From Myxococcales bacterium (GTDB taxonomy: Bacteria; Myxococcota_A; Bradymonadia; Bradymonadales; Bradymonadaceae): a stretch of DNA of 39,088 nt. The stretch covers positions 1-39,088 of the forward strand of contig SKON01000169.1 in the NCBI GenBank assembly GCA_007120035.1, written 5' to 3'. The notes below the pieces were generated by a model. The model saw nothing but the letters and a program-made list of their open reading frames with translations. It did no database searches and was not told where the DNA came from. Made by a program: the position numbers and the translations under genes. Of this stretch, positions 28,090-35,958 are shown piece by piece. Within the stretch, counting starts at the first letter, position 1. Each line of letters opens with the position of its first letter.

Positions 28090-30098
28090 GGGCCTGAGTC
28101 GATGCGGAGATCCTCGAAGGGGAAGGGGGTGCCGCGGAAGGCGTGTTCGTCGCGGAGCTCCTCGATGAACTCGGACTGGCGCAGGACCACGGGGGCGCCG
28201 CCGCGGGTCCTTCGGGTCAGGGGGTGGCAGAGGTTGAGCTCGTATTTGGCCCGGGTGACGGCGACGTAGAAAAGGCGGCGCTCTTCTTCGATCCCGTCGG
28301 GGTCTTCCAGGGCTCGGCTGTGGGGGAAGTCGCCGTCGGAGAGGTTGAGGACGAAGACGGCGTGCCACTCGAGCCCTTTGGCCTGGTGGACCGAGGTGAG
28401 GCAGACGTACTCGTCGTCGGCGGTCTGTCCGACGCCGATCTCCTGGCCGGAGATGCCCGAGAGGAGGGCGATCTCTCCTAAGAAGGTGTCCAGGTTCTCG
28501 AACTGGCTGGAGTAGGTGGCGAGCTGCTCTAAGTCTTTGATGCGGTTGTCAGCGTTCTCGTAGCTGGCCTGCAGGTGGTCGCGGAATTCGCCGTCCAGGA
28601 GGCGGCCCAGGAGATCTTCGGGGGAGTGGGCCAGGCGGAGGCCGGCCAGGTCGTCGATCAGAGCGGCGGCGCGGGACCAGGAGGAGGCGGCCCGGGAGGG
28701 CAGGGCGCCGACGAGGCGCTCTGAGGTGACCGCCGTGAGGGGATCGTCCTGGCTGGAGAGGAAGAGCCAGATGTCTTCGCCGCGCTTCTGGCCGATGTGG
28801 GGCCACTGCTTCACGAGGCGAAGGAAGGCGAGCTCGTCGCGGGGGTTGAAGAGAAACCGGAGGTAGGAGAGGGCGTCCTTGATGTGGGCCTGCTCGAAGA
28901 ATCGGAGCCCGGAGCGGACCACGAAGGGGATCCCGCACCGGGTCATCTCGAGCTGGAGCTCCATGCTGTGATGGTGAGAGCGGTAGAGGACGGCGATGTC
29001 GTTGAGAGACTGGCCCTCGTCGAGGAGCTCCAGGATTCGTTGGCAGACCAGGTAGGCCTGTTGGGTGGAGTCCTTCAGGTGGAAGAGGCTGGGCAGGGGG
29101 CCGTCGGGGCGGTGGGCGACCAGGGTCTTTTCGAATTGGTTGCGGTTGAAGGCGATCGACTGGTTGGCGAGCTCCAGGATCTGGGGGGTGGATCGGTAGT
29201 TGGTCTCGAGGCGAAAGGATCGGCAGTCGGGGTAGCGTTCGGGGAACTCCAGGATGTTTCGGTAGTCGGCGCCTCGGAAGGCGTAGATGGACTGGCAGTC
29301 GTCGCCGACGACCATGAGGTTTCCGTGGTGGGAGGCCATCAGGTCGATGATGGCGCCCTGGATGTAGTTGGTGTCCTGGTACTCGTCGACGAGGACGTGC
29401 TCGAACTGGATGGACAGGGCCTTTCGGACGTCGTCGTGCTCGACGAGGAGGCGGTACCAGAGGTGGAGGAGGTCGTCGAAGTCCAGGAGGTTCATCTCGT
29501 GCTTTCGGACCTGATAGAGGCGGAGGATCGCCTCGATCTCGGGGATCAAGGTCTCAAAGTAGGGATACTTATGAGCGATGATCTGATCCAGGGGCTCGCC
29601 GGTGTTGGCGGCGAAGCTGGCGATCCGGCACAGGAGGCGGGGCTTTGGGAATCGGCGCTCCAGGTGGCCGACGGCGGCGCCGGCGACGCAGGACTTCATC
29701 AGGGTGGAGGCGTCCTCGGTGTCGATGATGGTGTAGTCCGACTGGTAGCCGACGCGGTCGGCGTAGCGCCTCAAGATCCGGTTGGCCGTGGAGTGGAAGG
29801 TGCCGCCCCAGAGCTCGGAGACGTTGACCCCTACGAGCTCCGAGGCCCGGGATTTCATGGCTCGGGCGGCCCGGTTGGTGAAGGTGAGCAGGAGGATCTG
29901 GTCGGCGGGGACGCCCTGGTCGACGAGGTAGGCCATCCGGCAGGTCAGGGTGTGGGTCTTGCCGGAGCCGGCCCCGGCGATGACCAGGAGTGGGCCCGTG
30001 CCGGCCTGGACCACGGCGCGCTGCTGGTCGTTGAGCTCGGCGTCGAGGTCGATGCGACGCCCAGACGCCGGGGGTCTTCGTAGCTTGTAGGTCTTCAC
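28086..30098 (-). CDS. UvrD/Rep/PcrA-type superfamily 1 DNA helicase
   Basis: 3'-5' ATP-dependent helicase, 670 aa (UvrD ~720, Rep ~673). SF1A motifs in order: LNDQQRAVV (Q), VIAGAGSGKTHTL (Walker A), LLTFTNRAARAM (Ia), VDEYQDTN (Walker B), GDDCQSIYAFRGA (III), LETNYRST (IV), SVHQAKGLEWHAVFVLNLSDGDFP (V) and EERRLFYVAVTRAK (VI). It lacks the long UvrD C-terminal tail, ending soon after the last motif, so Rep-like use in replication restart or recombination is as likely as repair. The GTG start at 30098 has GGAGG just upstream. The stop overlaps the -35 of the dap promoter. Confidence 0.93.
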   Translation of the reverse strand: MKTYKLRRPPASGRRIDLDAELNDQQRAVVQAGTGPLLVIAGAGSGKTHTLTCRMAYLVDQGVPADQILLLTFTNRAARAMKSRASELVGVNVSELWGGTFHSTANRILRRYADRVGYQSDYTIIDTEDASTLMKSCVAGAAVGHLERRFPKPRLLCRIASFAANTGEPLDQIIAHKYPYFETLIPEIEAILRLYQVRKHEMNLLDFDDLLHLWYRLLVEHDDVRKALSIQFEHVLVDEYQDTNYIQGAIIDLMASHHGNLMVVGDDCQSIYAFRGADYRNILEFPERYPDCRSFRLETNYRSTPQILELANQSIAFNRNQFEKTLVAHRPDGPLPSLFHLKDSTQQAYLVCQRILELLDEGQSLNDIAVLYRSHHHSMELQLEMTRCGIPFVVRSGLRFFEQAHIKDALSYLRFLFNPRDELAFLRLVKQWPHIGQKRGEDIWLFLSSQDDPLTAVTSERLVGALPSRAASSWSRAAALIDDLAGLRLAHSPEDLLGRLLDGEFRDHLQASYENADNRIKDLEQLATYSSQFENLDTFLGEIALLSGISGQEIGVGQTADDEYVCLTSVHQAKGLEWHAVFVLNLSDGDFPHSRALEDPDGIEEERRLFYVAVTRAKYELNLCHPLTRRTRGGAPVVLRQSEFIEELRDEHAFRGTPFPFEDLRIDSGP

Positions 30099-30298
30099 GG
30101 AGCCTCCGGGGAGGAGCGGTGTCAGGTATGCCTGAACAAATCATCATGAATCTATGGGGCGTCTGGTCGTGGATGCAAGGCGGCGTTTGGAGGCCGGGGC
30201 CTGTGGAGGGAGTCGCGGGAAACTTGGCACAGTTTTCGACGAATCCTCGATAACAGGGAGTGTGGGTACTGGGATGAACTGTAGCGACGGGAGGAGCC
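30099..30298. other. Divergent intergenic region between the helicase and the 30299 gene
   Basis: 200 bp. The left edge holds the helicase ribosome binding site on the minus strand. The right half holds the leader blocks at 30226-30256 and the GGGAGGAG ribosome binding site of the 30299 gene. A 41-codon frame at 30128-30253 has no features of a real gene. Confidence 0.5.
30226..30256 (+). promoter_or_regulatory. Leader motif shared with the gene at 21650; half sigma-54 match
   Basis: GCACAGT (30227-30233) and TCGATAACAG (30247-30256) repeat the blocks found before the gene at 21650. The left block is part of TTGGCACA, a near-perfect sigma-54 -24 element, but the -12 position reads TCGAC instead of TTGCW, so a sigma-54 promoter is doubtful. 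Confidence 0.3.
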
Positions 30299-31036
30299 AT
30301 GACGAGCATATCGGGAGTAGGCGGTGGGGGGCAGGTGCCGGTGGAGTCCGAGCAGGGGGGCGGCTCGATGCTCAGCGGGATGGGGGCGGCGGTCTTGGAC
30401 AGAGCCAAGTCGGCGGTGCAGGAGCGGATCGCCGATCTACAGACGCGCCAGGAGGGAGCGTCCGGGGCCGAACAGGCGGAGCTGAGGGGAGAGATCGAGC
30501 GGCTGGAAGGGGCGCTGGAGCGCCTGGACTCGATGAAGGTGGGCGGCAATGTGCTCTCGCAGTTGATCTCCGTGGCCGCTGAGGTGCGAGGGGTGTTGGC
30601 CGAGAGCTACTCGGAATTTGGGACCAGCGTGGTGTCGGGAGAGGCTTACGCCGGAGAAACAGAGGAGCGCGAGCCCCTGACATTGCCGGGAATCGTGGGG
30701 CGAGCCTTGGATCGGATCCCCTCGGGGGTGATGGAGCGGATTCAATCTGTGGCTGGCCGCCTGGCACCGGGGGAGGCCAGGGAGGCAGAAGGCGCGGCCC
30801 AGGCGTCGGGGGAGGTAGATCTGGAAGATCCGGCGCAGATGCTGGAGCTCTTCCAGAACGATCCCGAGGCGTTCTACGAGGCGCTGAAGGACCTGCCGGC
30901 TGAGGATCGGATGATGATGATGAACCTGGTGCAGACCCAGATGCAGCAGATCAATCAGATGTTTTCGATGATGAGCCAGCTCTCCCAGGCAGTGCACGAC
31001 ACGCATAAGGCGATCATCAACAACCTGAGGGTGTGA
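30299..31036 (+). CDS. Putative type III-like secreted protein
   Basis: 245 aa, no cysteine, no signal peptide, no membrane helix. The N-terminal ~25 residues are Gly/Ser-rich and flexible, as in type III secretion substrates. Residues about 35-85 form a long charged coiled coil (KSAVQERIADLQTRQEGASGAEQAELRGEIERLEGALERL). A second amphipathic helix lies near 140-165. The C-terminus is helical and Met/Gln-rich (MMMMNLVQTQMQQINQMFSMMSQLSQAVHDTHKAIINNLRV), like tip or translocator subunits that pack as helical bundles. Start ATG 30299 has GGGAGGAG. A SycD/LcrH-like TPR gene follows after 4 bp, the arrangement expected for a secreted protein and its chaperone. No export apparatus genes are in the window, so the type III link is inferred. 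Confidence 0.6.
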   Translation: MTSISGVGGGGQVPVESEQGGGSMLSGMGAAVLDRAKSAVQERIADLQTRQEGASGAEQAELRGEIERLEGALERLDSMKVGGNVLSQLISVAAEVRGVLAESYSEFGTSVVSGEAYAGETEEREPLTLPGIVGRALDRIPSGVMERIQSVAGRLAPGEAREAEGAAQASGEVDLEDPAQMLELFQNDPEAFYEALKDLPAEDRMMMMNLVQTQMQQINQMFSMMSQLSQAVHDTHKAIINNLRV

Positions 31037-31040
31037 AGCG

Positions 31041-31499
31041 ATGGAGACGATCATGAACGGACGGATCGTGCGGGGCGACGTGGGGAAGCTGGTGGCCAGG
31101 CTGAAGGGCGGGGAGCCCCTGGCGGAGATCCTGGGGGTCGACGAGGAGATTCTGGAGGCCCTGGAGGGGCAGGCGTACCTGCTCTATCTGCGGCGTCACT
31201 ACGATAAGGCCGACGTGCTGGCCCGGGGCGTGTTGGCCTTGGATGAGGAGAGACCCCTGGCGCACCTGATCGTGGGTGACGTGGCGCTGGCGGAGTTTCG
31301 GTTCCAGGAGGGAGCCCGCCACCTGGAGCGGACCCATGAGCTGGCGCCGGAACTCCAGGAGGTGCGAGGCCGCCTGGGGGAGTGCCTGATGAAGGCCGGC
31401 CGCCCCGGGGAGGCTCGAGGTCATCTGGAGGCGGCGATGGGTGGTCCGCTGAGTGAAGAGGCTCGGAGACGGTGCGCGGCGCTCTTGGAGCAGCTGTAA
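31041..31499 (+). CDS. SycD/LcrH-like TPR chaperone
   Basis: 152 aa, the typical size of class II type III secretion chaperones (SycD, LcrH, SicA, PcrH). After a short helix comes the family-like lead-in GGEPLAEILGVDEEILEALEGQAYLLYLRRHYDKADVLARGVLALDEERP. This matches the usual G-x-L-x-x-(L/I)-G-x-(S/T)-x-x-x-L-E-x-(L/A)...Y-x-x-(G/R)-(K/H)-Y-x-x-A pattern. Two more TPR-type helix pairs follow (LAHLIVGDVALAEFRFQEGARHLERTHELAP and LQEVRGRLGECLMKAGRPGEARGHLEAAM). Generic TPR proteins can look alike, but the non-TPR lead-in and the length favour the chaperone class. It starts 4 bp after the 30299 gene, so the two are almost certainly co-expressed. Confidence 0.6.
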   Translation: METIMNGRIVRGDVGKLVARLKGGEPLAEILGVDEEILEALEGQAYLLYLRRHYDKADVLARGVLALDEERPLAHLIVGDVALAEFRFQEGARHLERTHELAPELQEVRGRLGECLMKAGRPGEARGHLEAAMGGPLSEEARRRCAALLEQL

Positions 31500-31523
31500 A
31501 CAGGGAGCCATGGTCGGGATGGT

Positions 31524-31551
31524 TTGAATTCGCGGGACCTTTCGCTATGTT
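31524..31551 (+). promoter_or_regulatory. Putative promoter of the ASH/PKD lipoprotein gene
   Basis: TTGAAT (31524-31529) and TATGTT (31546-31551), each four of six to consensus, lie 16 bp apart. Transcription would start near 31558, 62 nt before ATG 31620. This excludes the longer frame that would begin at 31524. Confidence 0.4.
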
Positions 31552-31571
31552 GTTTTGCGAGACGCGAGTGT

Positions 31572-31588
31572 CTGGCGCCAGGCGCCAG
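31572..31588. promoter_or_regulatory. 17-bp perfect inverted repeat in the lipoprotein leader
   Basis: CTGGCGCC and GGCGCCAG flank a single A. The site lies about 14-30 nt after the predicted transcription start and 32 bp before ATG 31620. It could be an operator or an RNA element. No T run follows, so it is not a terminator. Confidence 0.4.
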
Positions 31589-31619
31589 GAGACCTTTGAT
31601 CCAGCCAACGAGAACGACC

Positions 31620-33695
31620 ATGGTGAAGTGGCTTCAGGGAACCCGGTGGACTGTGCTGGTGAGCATCGCCGTGATGGCGGTGTTCGTCACCAGTTGTGGG
31701 GAGAACGGCACGATCGACCAGACCCAGTCAGGGGCGATCGCGGCCTCGCCAGCCCAGGTGTCCTTCCCTCTGGTGCCCCTGGGTGACACGGAGCAGCGAT
31801 CTCTCTTGCTCTTGAATACGTCCACCGATGAGGAGCTGCGGATCTTTGAGCTGGACTTCGTGGCCGTCGAGGGGTCGAGCATCGAGGCGTTGAGCGTGGC
31901 GGGGATGCCGGAGCTGCCGGCGACGATCGAGGCCGGGGGGCAGCTCCAGTTGACCGTCGAGTATTCGCCCTCCGAAGCGGGGACCCGGAGCGGCGGGGAG
32001 TTTCGGATCCTGAGCAGTGATCCGAGCTACACCCGTGATGATCCTCTGGTCGTGCCCGTGCAGACCCTGACGAACCGCCCGGAGTTGTTGGCGGATCCGC
32101 CGGTGGTGAGGTTTCAGCGGATTCAGCCGGGCCAAACGTCGGAGCAGACCTTGCAGATCTCGAACGTGGGGTCTGCGCCGCTGACGATTTACGAGGAGCC
32201 TGTGTACAGCGGGGGGGGGGACTTCCGGATCTCGTCGCCGGGTCGAACCTTCCCGATCATCCTGCAGCCCTACTCGGGAGCCGGTGCGGCGACCACTCCT
32301 TCGGACTACCTGTTGGATATCGAGGTGACCTACCGACCGCTGGGGGATGGAGCCGACTCCGGGGAGATCCAGATCGAGAGCAACGACGCTCGATTTGACC
32401 ATCCCGTTCACGGTGATCGTGGGTTGACGCAGATCCCGGTGACCGCCGACGCCGACGCCCCCTGTATCGAGGTGGATGGGCGGTTTCGGAACATGGGGCT
32501 CGTGCCGATCGGAGAGACCGGGCGGGACCGGGTGAATATCCGCAACTGTGGGACCCAGACCCTGATTATCGACGACATCTTTTTCGACGAGTCGAACCCG
32601 CGGTTTTCGCTGGAATTGGGCTCCTGGGATAGCAATAACGATGGGAGCATCAACCAGCCGGTGTCGATTTCTCCCGGAGATCAGGAAGGATTCAACATTC
32701 GTTTCGTGCCCGTCGAGGAGCAAACGGAGAGCGTGACCGTGGTGATCGGGAGCAACGATCCGGTGCAGCCGGCGTTGAACCTGGAGGTGACCGCTCGGGG
32801 CGCCGACGGGACCTGTCCGACCGCGGTGGCCCTGGCGAGCGTCGAGGGCCAGGGGAGCGTGCCGCAGACGTCGATCACGGCGGTGCCGTTGAACTACGTG
32901 CTCCTCGATGGGAGCCAGAGCAGCGATGAGGACGGCCAGGTCGTGGAGTGGGAGTGGGAGATCCTGGAGCGTCCTCCGGGGACGAACGTCACCCTGGGAC
33001 CCGCCGTGGGAGATCCCGGGGATCAGGACCAGTCGCGGCGGCGGTTTCAGCCACTGACGGCCGGGGTGTACCGGTTCGGGCTGACCGTGCAAGATGAGGT
33101 GGGTTTCCAGTCGTGCAACCAGGCGGAGGTGACGGTCACGGCGATCCCGGATCAGAATATCCATATCGAGCTGACCTGGACCAATCCGTTGGATCCGGAC
33201 GAGACCGATGACTTCGGGAGCGATCTCGACCTTCATCTGACCAAGATGGGGCCGGGCAACTGGTTCGAGGCGCCCTACTCGGTGTTCTATTTGAACCCGA
33301 ACCAGGACGAGAGCCCGATCTGGGTGCCTGAAAATCCCAGCCTGGACATCGACGTTCGGGATGGAGCGGGTCCGGAGAATATCACCATGGCGGACCCCGA
33401 CCATTGTCAGTGGTACGCCGTGGGCGCCCATTACTACCAGGAGGTGTTTGGTACGGCCTACGCGACGGTGCGGATCTATATCAACAGCGAGCTGCGGTAC
33501 GAGCGCCCGTTCTTCCCCTTGGAGAGCACCCGGAACTTCTGGGACGTGGCCCGGATTCACTGGAACTCCACCACCAGTGACGCGACGATCATCGAGGTCG
33601 ACACGTTTTATCCGATCGAACCGGCCGGTCAGCCCCCGGAGGTGACCGCCGATATGGTGGACTCCGGGTTGTGCACGGCGGAGGGGCTGTATTGA
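31620..33695 (+). CDS. Lipoprotein with ASH-type and PKD-like domains
   Basis: 691 aa. The signal peptide MVKWLQGTRWTVLVSIAVMAVFVTSC ends in lipobox VTSC. Three immunoglobulin-like ASH/choice-of-anchor-D modules follow: VSFPLVPLGDTEQRSLLLLNTSTDEELRIFELDF, then VVRFQRIQPGQTSEQTLQISNVGSAPLTI, then FRNMGLVPIGETGRDRVNIRNCGTQTLIIDDI. Each reads as beta-strands with the N-x-G/S-x-x-(P/E)-L-x-I pattern. A PKD-like module comes next (LDGSQSSDEDGQVVEWEWEILERP). The final ~200 residues are Asp/Trp/Tyr-rich (FGSDLDLHLTKMGPGNWF, HCQWYAVGAHYYQEVFGTAYATVRIYI) and look like a YfaP-type or metal-binding beta domain. Such lipoproteins are abundant in Myxococcota surfaces. Start ATG 31620. Role unknown. Confidence 0.82.
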   Translation: MVKWLQGTRWTVLVSIAVMAVFVTSCGENGTIDQTQSGAIAASPAQVSFPLVPLGDTEQRSLLLLNTSTDEELRIFELDFVAVEGSSIEALSVAGMPELPATIEAGGQLQLTVEYSPSEAGTRSGGEFRILSSDPSYTRDDPLVVPVQTLTNRPELLADPPVVRFQRIQPGQTSEQTLQISNVGSAPLTIYEEPVYSGGGDFRISSPGRTFPIILQPYSGAGAATTPSDYLLDIEVTYRPLGDGADSGEIQIESNDARFDHPVHGDRGLTQIPVTADADAPCIEVDGRFRNMGLVPIGETGRDRVNIRNCGTQTLIIDDIFFDESNPRFSLELGSWDSNNDGSINQPVSISPGDQEGFNIRFVPVEEQTESVTVVIGSNDPVQPALNLEVTARGADGTCPTAVALASVEGQGSVPQTSITAVPLNYVLLDGSQSSDEDGQVVEWEWEILERPPGTNVTLGPAVGDPGDQDQSRRRFQPLTAGVYRFGLTVQDEVGFQSCNQAEVTVTAIPDQNIHIELTWTNPLDPDETDDFGSDLDLHLTKMGPGNWFEAPYSVFYLNPNQDESPIWVPENPSLDIDVRDGAGPENITMADPDHCQWYAVGAHYYQEVFGTAYATVRIYINSELRYERPFFPLESTRNFWDVARIHWNSTTSDATIIEVDTFYPIEPAGQPPEVTADMVDSGLCTAEGLY

Positions 33696-33777
33696 CCACC
33701 GCCGCCCTTGCCGAACCGCCGTCGCCTGTGGCAGTCTGCGACGCAGTGAGAGCAGCGAGTACCAAAGCCACCGCGAA

Positions 33778-33797
33778 GGGGGTCTGAAGAGACCCTC
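33778..33797 (+). promoter_or_regulatory. Hairpin just before the pseudokinase-PP2C ribosome binding site
   Basis: GGGTCT (33780-33785) and AGACCC (33790-33795) form a perfect 6-bp stem with a GAAG loop, extendable by a G-T and a G-C pair. The ribosome binding site GGAGAGG begins almost at its base. It may affect translation. There is no T run. Confidence 0.35.
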
Positions 33798-33806
33798 GGA
33801 GAGGCA

Positions 33807-35942
33807 ATGGATGGTGGAGCGATTTTGAAGGTCGACGAGAACGTGGCGAGAGCCTACACGGCGGTGGAGGAGACAGTGGAGTGTCGGTTCTCCGCGGAGG
33901 TGTTCGGGGGGCTCGAAGACCACGTGGTCGAAGTGTCGCTGCGAGTTCGAGATGTTCTGGAGGAGTTTGAGGGGCGCCGCGTTCTCCTGGCCGCAGCCGA
34001 GGAGATCTTGGAGAGCGAGCTGGAGCTCGACGCAGAACAGAAAGCGGCGCTCTTACATCCCACCTACGTGATCGAGGAGACCACGCTTGTGACGTCGCGG
34101 CTCGAGGGGTGGCCCGATGAGATCCAGGGGTTCGTCCGGTCGCCGGTGTGCGTGCAGGAGGTCGACGGGCTGGTGCGATCGGTGTTCATGGACAATATGG
34201 GCATCTCCGTCGGTGACTTCGTGGATCTCGTCCGCGGTGATCTGGGGTTCGACCAGGTCCGGATCATCTTTCGGACCGTGGGGAAGCTCTTTCAGGATCT
34301 TCATAAGTCGGGGTGGATTCACCTGGGGGCGACGCCGTGGAACGTGCGGCTCTTCGATCCCAACACGGAAGATGGGTTCCCGAAGGTGTTCGTCTCGGAG
34401 TCTCTCGGCGAGGCGTTTTCGCTGGAGCCGGCCGTGCCGGTGGAGGAGCAAGAGCACGCCGTGGAGGAGACCGACTTTGAGGGCGGAGACCGGACGGTGT
34501 TGGAGATCGCGCCCCTGAGCGTGGCGGACTTTGAGGCCGGAGACGAGGTCTCTGATGCGAGCTCCGAAGACGAAGTAATCCAGGAAGAAGAGGGGGAGCA
34601 AGAAGAAGGGGAGAAGCCGAATAAGGATCGGGAGGGGTTGGCGGGGTCGAGCTTCTACGACTCCCAGGTGGAGTGGTCCGATGTCGCAGAGGAGTCCGAG
34701 GGGCTGGGTGAAGATCCGCCCTTGCAGGCGATCTTCGACGGCATCGATCGCCTCTATCGTGTCGGCCACGTGGAAGAGGAAGTGGCGGTGACGCCGGGCT
34801 TCTCGGCGCCGGAGCTCCTGACGGGGATGGGGACCCGCGACGGTGAGTCGGCGGACCTCTTCAGTCTGGGGATGTTTTTGTACTTCCTGGTGGCCGGCGA
34901 GATCCCGCCGGCGTCGGTGTACACCCGGTACGCGCCGGCGATCCCGGCGAGGAACTTCCGGCCCGGGTTTCCACCGGGACTGCACTCGGTGATCTCCAGG
35001 GCGACGCGGCCCCGGCCCGAGGACCGGTTCGCCAGCGTGGAGAGTATGATGGAGGCCTTCGAGGACGCCTGTGACGTGGTGGTCCAGCGGGCCCAGGCGG
35101 CGCGGTTCTCGCCGCCGGCGATGCGGCTCGCCAGCGATACCCACATCGGGATCTCCAAGCGCCGCAGGAACCCGGTGAACCAGGACCATGTGTTCTCGGG
35201 GCGGTCCGACGACGGGCGGTTCGCGCTGATCGTGGTGGCCGATGGGGTGTCGACAGCCAGCTACGGCTCGGGAGATCTGGCGAGCGCGGCGCTGGCCAAA
35301 GAAGCGGCGGCGGTGTGGGAGGACGTGCTGCCGGCGTACTTGATGGACGAGGTCGTCGATGACGTGAAGGTGATTCAAAAGATCCTGCGGCGGGCCAACC
35401 ATCATATCGTCAACTACGTCAACGAGAACCACGCGCCATTTCGGGGAAGCCCTCACGAGGTGATGGGGTCGACGGCGCTGGTGGCGCTGATCATGAACGG
35501 TCAGGTGACGCTGGGGGCGCTGGGTGACAGCCGAGTATACCTGCAGCGGGGGGCGGCGATGGAGCAGATGACCATCGACCATAACCTGTGGACTCTGTCG
35601 ATCCTGGAGGGCATCCACGCCGACTCGGCGTTGGCGATGCCCCACGGGGACGCCCTGGCCCGATGCCTGGGGACCTTCGTGGTCGAGCAGGGGACGCTGC
35701 GGGCTGTGGATCCCCAGCCCGATGTGTTCCGGTTCCGGGTGATCGACGGGGACACGCTCCTGTTGACGACCGACGGCCTGGTGGACTTCGCCGGGACCAA
35801 TCAGCTCGCCTCCGAGGACAATATCCTCTCCGTGATGCTGGCGGAGCCCGATCCGGCGCTGGCGTGCCTGGAGTTGATCCTCCTGGCGAACCGCGGTGGT
35901 GGCGGCGATAATATCGGGCTGTCCGTGGTCCGGTTCTTCTAG
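33807..35942 (+). CDS. Pseudokinase-PP2C phosphatase fusion
   Basis: 711 aa, cytoplasmic. Residues ~100-425 resemble a protein kinase C-lobe. FRTVGKLFQDLHKSGWIHLGATPWNVRLFD stands for the helix E/catalytic loop, but HRDLKPEN has become HLGATPWN: the catalytic Asp is gone. No Gly-rich loop or DFG is found. A long acidic insert (~205-300) splits the lobe. GFSAPELLTG (APE, 331-340), SADLFSLGMFLYFLVAGEIPP and RPRPEDRFASVESMM restore the usual C-lobe ending. Residues ~445-711 are a PP2C phosphatase with metal ligands at Asp460 (NQD), Asp479-Gly480 (ADGV), Asp656 (TTDGL) and Asp701-Asn702 (GGGGDN), plus GSTALVAL and LGALGDSRVYL, so the phosphatase looks active. The pseudokinase may sense a ligand or dock a kinase. 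Start ATG 33807 with GGAGAGG. Confidence 0.85.
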   Translation: MDGGAILKVDENVARAYTAVEETVECRFSAEVFGGLEDHVVEVSLRVRDVLEEFEGRRVLLAAAEEILESELELDAEQKAALLHPTYVIEETTLVTSRLEGWPDEIQGFVRSPVCVQEVDGLVRSVFMDNMGISVGDFVDLVRGDLGFDQVRIIFRTVGKLFQDLHKSGWIHLGATPWNVRLFDPNTEDGFPKVFVSESLGEAFSLEPAVPVEEQEHAVEETDFEGGDRTVLEIAPLSVADFEAGDEVSDASSEDEVIQEEEGEQEEGEKPNKDREGLAGSSFYDSQVEWSDVAEESEGLGEDPPLQAIFDGIDRLYRVGHVEEEVAVTPGFSAPELLTGMGTRDGESADLFSLGMFLYFLVAGEIPPASVYTRYAPAIPARNFRPGFPPGLHSVISRATRPRPEDRFASVESMMEAFEDACDVVVQRAQAARFSPPAMRLASDTHIGISKRRRNPVNQDHVFSGRSDDGRFALIVVADGVSTASYGSGDLASAALAKEAAAVWEDVLPAYLMDEVVDDVKVIQKILRRANHHIVNYVNENHAPFRGSPHEVMGSTALVALIMNGQVTLGALGDSRVYLQRGAAMEQMTIDHNLWTLSILEGIHADSALAMPHGDALARCLGTFVVEQGTLRAVDPQPDVFRFRVIDGDTLLLTTDGLVDFAGTNQLASEDNILSVMLAEPDPALACLELILLANRGGGGDNIGLSVVRFF

Positions 35943-35958
35943 TACCAGGCGCGAACCA

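Noticed and set aside
28797..30083. 428-codon plus-strand frame opposite the helicase
   Set aside because: Shadow of the helicase gene; the minus-strand product has all SF1 motifs in order, whereas this one has none.
30226..30242. Sigma-54 promoter before the 30299 gene
   Set aside because: The -24 element TTGGCACA is excellent but the -12 lacks the invariant GC (TCGAC). I kept it only as part of a shared leader motif.
30128..30253. 41-codon frame between the helicase and the 30299 gene
   Set aside because: The possible ribosome binding site is too far from the ATG and belongs to the GC-rich helicase leader. The translation is Trp/Gly-rich with no helix or signal, and it overlaps the leader motif.
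31731..33923. 731-codon minus-strand frame opposite the ASH/PKD lipoprotein
   Set aside because: No signal, motif or ribosome binding site; the plus-strand product has a lipobox and repeated ASH-type modules.
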